Positions 1-9,961 of a stretch of 64,000 nucleotides of DNA are shown one piece after another. A program made the translations under genes and the position numbers. Each line of letters begins with the position of its first letter. Within the stretch, counting starts at the first letter, position 1. Source of the DNA: Phycisphaerae bacterium (GTDB lineage Bacteria; Planctomycetota; Phycisphaerae; Phycisphaerales; SM1A02). Location of the stretch: contig PAAJ01000016.1 of the NCBI GenBank assembly GCA_002702575.1, positions 143,452 through 207,451 on the forward strand, written 5' to 3'. The notes beneath the pieces are model-generated. The model worked only from the letters and a program-made list of their open reading frames with translations, searched no databases and had not been told where the DNA came from.

Positions 1-954
1 CAGTCGGAAGAGTGCCCCATGCTGAGTACCCGCGGGGATCTCGATCTCCGTAGTGTCTTCATCCTGATCAAGCACCGGCACATGGATCGTCGCCCCGAGC
101 GCAAGCTGAGAGAATGAGACCGGTACGGCCACGATCAGATCATTGCCATCACGTTCGAACTGTTCATGTGTCTCGATACGACAGACGACATGAAGATCAC
201 CGCGCCCGGCGGCGCCGGATGGATCCGCCTGAACCGGCGGAGGCTCGCCTTCGCCCACAAGTCGAACGGCCTGACCATCATGAATGCCTGCCGGCACGCG
301 TACCGAAAGGCGACGCTCGACGCTGACACGCCCCTGACCCCGGCAATCATCACACCGATCGGTCACGACCGAGCCGCGCCCAGCACATGCAGGACAGTTC
401 GTCACCATCCGGAACATGCCGCCAAGACCAGCTTGCTCCACCTGACCAGCGCCACCGCAGGTCTTGCACGACTCCGGCGTACTGCCGGGCTTCGCGCCAG
501 TCCCTTCGCACGTCTCGCAGACATCGACACGGGAGAAGACGACTTCGGTTTCCGTACCCTCAAGGACTTCCTCAAGAGTCAGTTCGACTTGCGTTTCCAG
601 GTCATAACCGCGGACAGCCTGCCGACCACGGCGACTTCGGCCTCCGCCGCCACCTCCGAAGATGTCATCGAACATCGAGAAGATGTCTTCGACATGCATG
701 GTGCGGAAATCATGACCGGGACGTGACCGAAGTCCGTCTCGACCGAACTGATCGTACGCGCGTCGTCGTTCAGAATCGGACAGAACCTCATAGGCCTCGG
801 CAGCTTCCTTGAATGAAGCCTCGGCCTCGCTGTCACCCGGATTGCGATCCGGGTGATACTTCATCGCAAGCCTGCGATAGGCTCGCTTGACCTCGTCACC
901 GGACGCTGTGCGCTCGATGTTGAGGATCTCGTAATAGCAGCGTGTCGAAGCCAT
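1..954 (-). CDS. dnaJ: Molecular chaperone DnaJ (truncated at window edge)
   Basis: Minus-strand ATG at 954: [45 protein letters not shown] (J domain with HPD), followed by CxxCxGxG zinc-finger repeats; open to position 1. Absent from the ORF track because it has no stop in the window. Confidence 0.93.
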   Translation of the reverse strand, partial: MASTRCYYEILNIERTASGDEVKRAYRRLAMKYHPDRNPGDSEAEASFKEAAEAYEVLSDSERRRAYDQFGRDGLRSRPGHDFRTMHVEDIFSMFDDIFGGGGGGRSRRGRQAVRGYDLETQVELTLEEVLEGTETEVVFSRVDVCETCEGTGAKPGSTPESCKTCGGAGQVEQAGLGGMFRMVTNCPACAGRGSVVTDRCDDCRGQGRVSVERRLSVRVPAGIHDGQAVRLVGEGEPPPVQADPSGAAGRGDLHVVCRIETHEQFERDGNDLIVAVPVSFSQLALGATIHVPVLDQDEDTTEIEIPAGTQHGALFRL

Positions 955-990
955 TTCAAAGAATCTACGTCGTCACGGACGACCGTCTCA

Positions 991-2604
991 TCAGCAGACG
1001 GCGTCGTTGACCGGATCGGTTTCGTCAGCCAATTCAGTGATCGCCACATCCGAGGTCAACAGAAGGCCCGCAACGGAAGCCGCATTCAGCAATGCAGCAC
1101 GCACGACTTTCGCAGGATCGATGATGCCGGACTTGTAGAGCATTTCATACTCACCTGAACTGGCGTTGTATCCGAAGTCGTTCTTGCCTTCGCGGACTTT
1201 CTCGGCAACGACGTCACCGTCGACTCCACTGTTGGTCGCGATGTGCCAGATGGGAGACGTCAACGCATCGGCAACGATGTCGTATCCGATCTTCTCATCA
1301 CCCTGCCCACGGCTTCGAGCCTTCTGAAGGGCTTCGATGCAACGCAGGTAGGCAACACCACCGCCAGGGACATAGCCCTCGGCGGCAGCCGCACGAGTCG
1401 CGGCCAGTGAATCCTCGACGCGATCCTTCCGCTCTTTCATGTCAGGCTCGGTTGCACCACCGACCGTGATGACGGCCACGCCGCCGGTCAGCTTGGCAAG
1501 ACGCTCCTGAAGCTTCTCGCGGTCGTAGTCGCTCGTCGACTTGTCGATCTGGTTCTTGATCTGGCTTGCACGGCGATCGACCTCGGCCTTCTTGCCACTT
1601 CCCTTGAGCAGAGTCGTGGAGTCCTTGGTGACCGTTGCCCGCTTCGCCTTGCCCAGCTCTCGAAGCTCGATGTCCTCGAGATTGCGGCCGATGTCCTCGG
1701 AAATGAACTCGCCACCGGTCAGCACGGCGATATCGCCGAGCATGGCCTTGCGGCGTTCACCGAACCCGGGAGCCTTGACCGCACAGACCTGGATCACGCC
1801 ACGGAGGCGATTGACAACGAGTGCAGCCAGGGCCTCGTTGTCGACATCCTCGGCAATGATCAGCAGAGGCTGTCCAGCGGTCGCAACCTTGTTCAGAAGC
1901 GGCAGAAGATCGGCCAGGTTTGAAATCTTCTTTTCATGGATGAGGATCAGGCAGTCCTCGAGAACACACTCGGCGGTCTTGGGATCCGTCATGAAGTACG
2001 GGCTGAGGAAACCCTTGTCGAAGGCCATGCCCTCGACATAGTCCAGAGTCGTCTCGCTGGTCTTGCCTTCCTCGATCTCCACGACGCCTTCGGCACCGAC
2101 GGTGTGAATGGCACTGGAGATCAGCTTGGCGATGGACTTGTCGTGGTTGGAGGACACCATGGCGATCTTCTCGAGATCATCCTTGCCCTTGCAGGTCTTG
2201 GCCATGGCTTCGATGGCTTCACCGGCAGCGGTCGCAGCAGCGTTGATACCACGTTGCATCGCCACCGCATTGGCACCGGAAGTCAGATGCTTCAAACCCG
2301 AGCGATAGATGCCTTCTGCCAGAACGGTTGCCGTGGTCGTACCATCACCCGCGAGATCTGCGGTCTTCTTGGCGACCTGGTGAACCATCTGAGCGCCCAT
2401 GTTCTCGAAGGGGGCTGGAAGCTCGACCTCTTTGGAGACCGAAACTCCATCCTTCGAGACGGCTGGGCCGCCAAAGGACTTCTGCATGACGACGTTCCGG
2501 CCACCTGGGCCCATCGTCACGGATACCGCTCGGCTCATCTTCTCAATACCGGCCAGGAACTCCTGACGGGCTTCCGAGTCGAATTTCATCTGCTTGCTGG
2601 ACAT
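991..2604 (-). CDS. groEL2: Chaperonin GroEL paralogue without GGM tail
   Basis: [10 protein letters not shown] and AAAEGYVPGGGVAYL motifs of Hsp60; C-terminus ends ...ELADETDPVNDAVC with no GGM repeat. Confidence 0.95.
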   Translation of the reverse strand: MSSKQMKFDSEARQEFLAGIEKMSRAVSVTMGPGGRNVVMQKSFGGPAVSKDGVSVSKEVELPAPFENMGAQMVHQVAKKTADLAGDGTTTATVLAEGIYRSGLKHLTSGANAVAMQRGINAAATAAGEAIEAMAKTCKGKDDLEKIAMVSSNHDKSIAKLISSAIHTVGAEGVVEIEEGKTSETTLDYVEGMAFDKGFLSPYFMTDPKTAECVLEDCLILIHEKKISNLADLLPLLNKVATAGQPLLIIAEDVDNEALAALVVNRLRGVIQVCAVKAPGFGERRKAMLGDIAVLTGGEFISEDIGRNLEDIELRELGKAKRATVTKDSTTLLKGSGKKAEVDRRASQIKNQIDKSTSDYDREKLQERLAKLTGGVAVITVGGATEPDMKERKDRVEDSLAATRAAAAEGYVPGGGVAYLRCIEALQKARSRGQGDEKIGYDIVADALTSPIWHIATNSGVDGDVVAEKVREGKNDFGYNASSGEYEMLYKSGIIDPAKVVRAALLNAASVAGLLLTSDVAITELADETDPVNDAVC

Positions 2605-2656
2605 GCGCTTTCCTTCCGTATCTCATCGTTGATCGATATGAACTGCCTCAGGCAGA

Positions 2657-2944
2657 TCACTCGATGACGCCGAGCAACTCCGACTCACGAACGATCAGAT
2701 GCGTCTTGTTCTTGATTTCAACCTCGGTTCCGGCGTACTTGCTGTACACCACGGTGTCGCCCTTCTTGACGACCGGCTTGATGCGCTCACCGTTGTCGAG
2801 CATCTTTCCTGGTCCAAGGGCAACAACCTTGCCCTGCATGGGCTTTTCCTTTGCCGACTCGGGAAGATAGATGCCGGATTCGGTACGGGACTCGGCCTCA
2901 ATGGGCTTGACGAGTACTCGATCTTCCAATGGCTTGACTGACAT
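2657..2944 (-). CDS. groES: Co-chaperonin GroES
   Basis: 95 aa: MSVKPLEDRVLVKPIEAESRTESGIYLPESAKEKPMQGKVVALGPGK..., canonical Cpn10. Confidence 0.97.
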   Translation of the reverse strand: MSVKPLEDRVLVKPIEAESRTESGIYLPESAKEKPMQGKVVALGPGKMLDNGERIKPVVKKGDTVVYSKYAGTEVEIKNKTHLIVRESELLGVIE

Positions 2945-3006
2945 GCGTAAATCTCCGTTGTGGTTCTGTTCTTTGCTGTGAATGGGACTCGGGTCTGATC
3001 GACGGA

Positions 3007-4722
<1,716 letters not shown>

Positions 4723-4957
4723 GGGTTGTACTCCTGCTTCTGCCCTCTGTTCCTTGTTTCCGCATCACCCGAACACGAGAGACTCGCTCCGGGAGACGGA
4801 CCTCATATCTTCTCTCAAATCCCGCGCCAGCGGGTGGATGGCCGGGAACCTGGAAACCGGCCTTCGTGACCCACTCAGGCCCTTCATCATCCGGATCCAG
4901 TGTCAGGGACTTGGTCAACGACCGCCTGATCCTGCCAGGTTGGCAGACCGATCGGCC

Positions 4958-5917
4958 TCAGACCGCTTCGCTCAGATACTCACGCAGTCTCCTTGGAGGT
5001 GACTTGAGAGCACGGCGAACCCAGGACATGTTGAAACAGAGATAGACCAGTCCCACCAGCAGCAGGAAACCTGCAACGACCGACATCGCGATTCCCACGA
5101 ATGCCATTCCCGAGATCGCATTGCCGGAAACGGTGAACTTCCCCAATGCAAGCCAACTCACCGACTTGGAAGCCATGACCGAGTCACCGATCCAACCCAT
5201 CACGATCCCCAACGCAACGAACCCGAGACCGATGATGAGATCACGGATCCTCTGCCTGCGAATCTGGTCTGTTCGAAACACGCGACTTCGCAGTCCGACG
5301 ACCACGACGATGGCCCGGAATCCCAGAAGAAACAACGCCCCGCCCAGAATGGCAACCAGATTGATGGGGTCAGGGCCGAAGGGACCATCACCACGAACCA
5401 ACCAGGCCAGGACGCAGCCACCGATCCAGAGCACCAGGCCAAAGCCTCCGATCAAGATCCCACGCCGACCGTCGAATCCCTTCATGCCGGAGGGTGATGG
5501 CCACAGTCTCAGTAACGGCAACCATGCGACCAACCCGCAGATCGCCGCAAGAAGCAGACCGAAACGATCCAGACGACTGGCGAGACCGGGAAGATCTCCA
5601 CTCACCCATGAGAGATGGAACACCATGTGAAGGGTGAATGCGAAGCAGCCCGCAAGACACAGGCCCGACAGCATCATCAGGGCATCGCCCACGGTTGAAG
5701 GAGACAGCAGCGGTGGCAGCTTGTGAGTTGTCGGATCAATGACGGCTTCGAGTGAACGACTGGCTGAAACACCGCATTCGGGACAAGCCGCCAGAGCCGG
5801 GAGCCCCTGCAGGTTGTAACGGCAACGCTTGCACGGGAGCGGCAACTGGATGACGCGACCCTCAAGACGCTCGGGGCCGTCGCTTCCGATCAGGATGTCT
5901 ACCGGCGTCGAGTCCAT
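4958..5917 (-). CDS. Multi-pass membrane protein with N-terminal zinc ribbon (CxxCxYxLxGL...CPECG)
   Basis: LPCKRCRYNLQGLPALAACPECGVSA then several hydrophobic helices. Confidence 0.7.
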   Translation of the reverse strand: MDSTPVDILIGSDGPERLEGRVIQLPLPCKRCRYNLQGLPALAACPECGVSASRSLEAVIDPTTHKLPPLLSPSTVGDALMMLSGLCLAGCFAFTLHMVFHLSWVSGDLPGLASRLDRFGLLLAAICGLVAWLPLLRLWPSPSGMKGFDGRRGILIGGFGLVLWIGGCVLAWLVRGDGPFGPDPINLVAILGGALFLLGFRAIVVVVGLRSRVFRTDQIRRQRIRDLIIGLGFVALGIVMGWIGDSVMASKSVSWLALGKFTVSGNAISGMAFVGIAMSVVAGFLLLVGLVYLCFNMSWVRRALKSPPRRLREYLSEAV

Positions 5918-5998
5918 GGGCCTCCAGTTCCAGTCACGATCGCTTCAACTGCCTTGAGATTCTCAAGCACTCCCACACGGCTATACTCGCATCCTTCC

Positions 5999-6020
5999 AA
6001 GGGACGGCAAGTCCCTTTTT
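5999..6020 (+). terminator. Hairpin plus T-run upstream of moxR (terminator or attenuator-like)
   Basis: AAGGGAC-ggcaa-GTCCCTT followed by TTT. Confidence 0.4.
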
Positions 6021-6066
6021 CAGGTCCCGGGCATCCGGGCAGAACGCTCACCATGGGAGAACGGGC

Positions 6067-6999
6067 ATGGATACGAATGCCCTGAATCAACTTCGTGACA
6101 ATATCACGTCCGTCTATCTGGGCAATACCACTGCCGTAGATCGACTCCTGACGTGCCTCCTGGCCCGTGGTCATGTCCTGATCGAGGATGTTCCAGGGGT
6201 TGGCAAGACGGTTCTGGCAAGTGCGCTCTCCAAGTCGATCAAGGGATCGTTCTCGAGAATTCAGTGCACGCCGGATCTGCTGCCTGCTGATGTCACTGGC
6301 ATCACGGTCTTTGATCGTGACAAGAGCGAGTTCAATTTCAAGGCCGGTCCGATCTTCCACAACATCGTCGTTGCTGATGAAATCAACAGAACGACTCCCC
6401 GTACCCAATCCGCCATGCTGGAAGCGATGAGCGAAAGCGCCGTTTCAATCGACGGCGTGACACGTTCGCTGCCGGAACCCTTCATGGTGGTGGCGACTCA
6501 GAATCCCTACGAGTTCGAAGGCACCTACTTCCTGCCCGAGAATCAGCTCGACCGTTTTCTGATGAGAATCGCACTTGGATATCCTGCGCCACCGGATGAA
6601 AGCAGAGTCCTTCAACAGCAGCCCGCTCGAACGACACTGGATACGCTCGAACCGGTCATCGACATCGAAGACGTCCTCAAGCTGCAGAAAATGACCGACG
6701 AGGTCACTGTCGACACCTCGCTGCTCGATTACATCATCGCGCTCGCGACGGCCACGCGAAATCATGATGACCTGCAGGTCGGTCTCAGTCCCCGTGGTTC
6801 ACTGGCCTTGTGCCAGACCGCCAGAGCGACAGCCGTTCTCGATCAACGTGATTACTGCATTCCGGAAGACATTGTCAGCAATGTGATCCCCGTGTGTTCG
6901 CATCGGATCATCAGCCGGAGCTACATGCACGATGGGGATACCCTCACGACACGCAGGATCATGCAACAGGTGCTTGAAACGGTTGCATCACCAGCCTGA
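6067..6999 (+). CDS. moxR: MoxR-family AAA+ ATPase
   Basis: Walker A 'EDVPGVGKT', 'VVADEINRTTPRTQSAMLEAMSE', 'ATQNPYEFEGTYFLPENQLDRFLMRI'. Confidence 0.93.
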   Translation: MDTNALNQLRDNITSVYLGNTTAVDRLLTCLLARGHVLIEDVPGVGKTVLASALSKSIKGSFSRIQCTPDLLPADVTGITVFDRDKSEFNFKAGPIFHNIVVADEINRTTPRTQSAMLEAMSESAVSIDGVTRSLPEPFMVVATQNPYEFEGTYFLPENQLDRFLMRIALGYPAPPDESRVLQQQPARTTLDTLEPVIDIEDVLKLQKMTDEVTVDTSLLDYIIALATATRNHDDLQVGLSPRGSLALCQTARATAVLDQRDYCIPEDIVSNVIPVCSHRIISRSYMHDGDTLTTRRIMQQVLETVASPA

Positions 7000-7000
7000 A

Positions 7001-7699
7001 TCAGGTTGGTTGAGATCGAGTAGCGCGACTCAACATGGATTGGACCTGTTGTTGAACAGCAGCTGGATCGGACAGCATCCACCAGGCAGTGTCGTACCGG
7101 GCCGTGCCGGCAGTCGCGAAGAGAACGCTGCCTGTACGAGTACACCGCTCCAGAACACCGACATCAATCATGGTCTGCCTGAGATTCACCAGCGAGGTCT
7201 CGTAGATCGTTCGGCGAATGACGCCTGAAGAGGTCAGGAGACGTTTCGTCGTCAGCACGTAGACGCGACACCGTCTGTCGAGGACTGACCAGCCGACGAG
7301 CATCATGGAAACGGCGATCGCGACCAACCACGTCAGTCCAACGGTCCAGTCAGGCAGGACATTCAGTTGCTGCATGGCTGCACAGACCAGAGTGATGAGA
7401 ACGGCGAGAATCACGAGGCCGGCAATCCAGCGAATCGGACTGAGAAGAACGAACCATCGGCTGGGTCGACAGGCCAGGACGACCGTCTCGTCCCCACGGA
7501 TGGTTCCTGCTGGAAGGCCACCGGCGAGCGATTCTGGATGTGCCACCTGTGTCATTGAAACGATCCGGTCGAGTTGCCGACAGTTGACGAGCTCACGAAG
7601 TCGATCGGATTGATGCCCGATCACATCCGGTGGTATCGATCGAAACGCCCTCGTGCCGGTACGAATTTCCACATTCCATCCCTGAGCCCCAGGACGCAC
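7001..7699 (-). CDS. Bacterial PH-domain membrane protein
   Basis: Two TM segments followed by YVLTTKRLLTSSGVIRRTIYETSLVNLRQTMIDVGVLERCTRTGSVLF (bPH2-like). Start may be 7555 (MTQVAHPE...). Confidence 0.65.
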   Translation of the reverse strand: MRPGAQGWNVEIRTGTRAFRSIPPDVIGHQSDRLRELVNCRQLDRIVSMTQVAHPESLAGGLPAGTIRGDETVVLACRPSRWFVLLSPIRWIAGLVILAVLITLVCAAMQQLNVLPDWTVGLTWLVAIAVSMMLVGWSVLDRRCRVYVLTTKRLLTSSGVIRRTIYETSLVNLRQTMIDVGVLERCTRTGSVLFATAGTARYDTAWWMLSDPAAVQQQVQSMLSRATRSQPT

Positions 7700-7710
7700 A
7701 CGCGATTCTG

Positions 7711-8259
7711 TCAGGAGCGGTAGACGTCCGGGCTCAGTACCGCGATATCAGGGAGATTCCGGTAGAGACCGTTGTAGTCGAGCCCGTACCCGACCACGAA
7801 CTCATCCGGGATGTCGAATCCGATGTATTCACATGGCACATCCGGAGCCGTTTCTTTCCGAAGCAGAACACAGACCATGACGGAAGCCGCCCCAGCCTCC
7901 TCGGCCATCTTCCGAAGACATGCAATGGTTCTTCCGGAATCCAGAACATCATCGACAATCAGAACATGACTGCCCTCTATGGATTCGGGATGAAAACCTT
8001 CCACTTCGACAGGTTGTGTCGCGACGGTGGTTTCGCCGACGTAGCTGATGGCTCGTACCGGTTCGATGCGGAACGGAATGGGAAGATGCCGCATCAGATC
8101 GGCCATGAAGACGACGCTTCCGGTCATGATCGGCAGAACGATGAGGTCCTGGTCTTCGACCCGGCTTCGCAGATCTCGTTCCAATGCACCTGCCAGCACC
8201 TCGATTCGCTCGGCAATACTGTCCCGATCGATGAGAATGGTCTCGAGATCATCATGCAT
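7711..8259 (-). CDS. hpt: Hypoxanthine phosphoribosyltransferase
   Basis: PRTase motif HVLIVDDVLDSGRT, LMRHLPIPFRIEPVRAISYVG; start chosen at MHDDLETILIDRDSIAER. Confidence 0.9.
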   Translation of the reverse strand: MHDDLETILIDRDSIAERIEVLAGALERDLRSRVEDQDLIVLPIMTGSVVFMADLMRHLPIPFRIEPVRAISYVGETTVATQPVEVEGFHPESIEGSHVLIVDDVLDSGRTIACLRKMAEEAGAASVMVCVLLRKETAPDVPCEYIGFDIPDEFVVGYGLDYNGLYRNLPDIAVLSPDVYRS

Positions 8260-8442
8260 GGCGTGAAATGGTATCAGGGAGACTCCCAGCCCCACTCGCG
8301 GGGCGGATGTGTGGCCCGATGAGGCCCCGAATAGCAGAATCCCCGGGATGATTCGAGTAAATTCTCGCAAGTCCTTGTGCAACAGTGGCTTACGTCTGTT
8401 TATTTGATCTTGACAGGCGAGTTTGCTACATTGGTTCAGATC

Positions 8443-9903
8443 ATGGCAGAACGCAAAAAGACAACATCAGCCCGGCGGACCAGAGCACCGCGACGGGCGA
8501 GTTCGAAATCCCCTCGTTTCACGCCCCTCAAGGCCAGCAAGATCACGACATTCAACACCGCTGTGAGGTATCTGCTTGAGCAGACGGACCTCGAGCGGGC
8601 ACGTGCCGTGAAGTATGACCAGGACACGTTCAAGCTGGATCGCATGGCCAAGCTCCTCGAGTCGCTGGGCAACCCTGAGCATTCGGTCAGAACGGCCCAT
8701 GTCGCCGGGACCGTCGGCAAGGGATCGACGGTGGCCATGATCTCGTCCATCCTCCAGCATGCTGATTTCACGGTCGGGACCTACACCTCCCCACATCTCA
8801 CCGACATCAGGGAACGAATCGCGATCAACGGTCACATGATCGAGAAGTCAGCCTTCACGGCGACGGCTGCTCAGATCTGCAAGACCGCGGAAAAACAGAC
8901 ACCCGATGCGACCTACTTCGAACTGCTGACGGCCATGGGCCTTCAATACTTCGCAGAACAGGCCGTTGACATCGCAGTCGTTGAAACCGGGTTGGGTGGA
9001 CGCCTGGACGCCACGAACCTGACGCGGCCTGACATCACGCTGCTGACGCTGATCGACTACGACCACATGCATCTGCTCGGCAACGATCTTGAATCGATCG
9101 CGGCTGAAAAGGCCGGCATCATGAAACCCGGTGTCCCGGTCATCTCCGTTCCTCAGGATCCTGCCGTCGAAGCGGTCCTGCGAGCAAAGGCCGAAGAGAT
9201 CGGAACAACCATCCGGTTCATCGGCAAGGAAATCGAGTTCAGCAGTCGATTCTGCGTTTCGGATGATCTTGGTCCGCACACTCGTATCTGTCTGATCACG
9301 GGTCGCAGCCAGTACATGCATCTGCCTGTTCCTCTGCCAGGTGCGCACCAGGCGAACAACTGCGCTTTGGCACTCGCCGCCATCGACGCCATCGCAGGAG
9401 AAACCGAAACGGTCGATGAATCGATCGTCTACCGCGGACTTGCAGATACGACGATTCCTGGTCGTATGGAACGCGTTTGGCAGAAACCCGCCATTCTTGC
9501 GGACGGTGCACACAATCCAGCATCACTGGAATGCCTGATGCGGACCGTGGGTGCTCACATTCCAAATGACTCCATGATCTGCATCTTCGGTTGCTGCCAG
9601 GACAAGGACATCGACGGCCTGCTGGACAAGGTTGCCCTCGGAGGCGACAAGATCATCTTCACCAAGGCGTCCAATCAACCACGGGCGGCTGAACCCGAGG
9701 AGCTGGCCAAGCGGTTTGCCGAGCGACACAATCGTGTCTGCCAGGTCGAGTCTCAACTGTCCGCAGCGTTGGAAACCGCTGCCCAGGCTGCCAGCCGTGA
9801 CGATCTGATCTGCATCACGGGCAGTTTCTATCTTGTCGGCGAAGCCAAGCGGCATCTCGAGCAGCTCGCTGCCCAGCGGGACATGGAAATGGCTTCGGCC
9901 TGA
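8443..9903 (+). CDS. folC: Bifunctional folylpolyglutamate synthase/dihydrofolate synthase
   Basis: HVAGTVGKGSTVAMISSIL, YTSPHLTDIRERI, VVETGLGGRLDATN, DGAHNPASLE; ATG at 8443 (MAERKKTT), longer ORF from 8377. Confidence 0.92.
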   Translation: MAERKKTTSARRTRAPRRASSKSPRFTPLKASKITTFNTAVRYLLEQTDLERARAVKYDQDTFKLDRMAKLLESLGNPEHSVRTAHVAGTVGKGSTVAMISSILQHADFTVGTYTSPHLTDIRERIAINGHMIEKSAFTATAAQICKTAEKQTPDATYFELLTAMGLQYFAEQAVDIAVVETGLGGRLDATNLTRPDITLLTLIDYDHMHLLGNDLESIAAEKAGIMKPGVPVISVPQDPAVEAVLRAKAEEIGTTIRFIGKEIEFSSRFCVSDDLGPHTRICLITGRSQYMHLPVPLPGAHQANNCALALAAIDAIAGETETVDESIVYRGLADTTIPGRMERVWQKPAILADGAHNPASLECLMRTVGAHIPNDSMICIFGCCQDKDIDGLLDKVALGGDKIIFTKASNQPRAAEPEELAKRFAERHNRVCQVESQLSAALETAAQAASRDDLICITGSFYLVGEAKRHLEQLAAQRDMEMASA

Positions 9904-9961
9904 TAAGCGGTACCATGCCGTATTCAATTCAAAGGCAGGGTGATCGGCCGCTGCCCGTGGA

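Noticed and set aside
4723-4957. CIRCE operator upstream of groEL
   Set aside because: No TTAGCACTC-N9-GAGTGCTAA-like inverted repeat seen; only short GC hairpins (e.g. CTGCCA-ggt-TGGCAG at 4932-4946).
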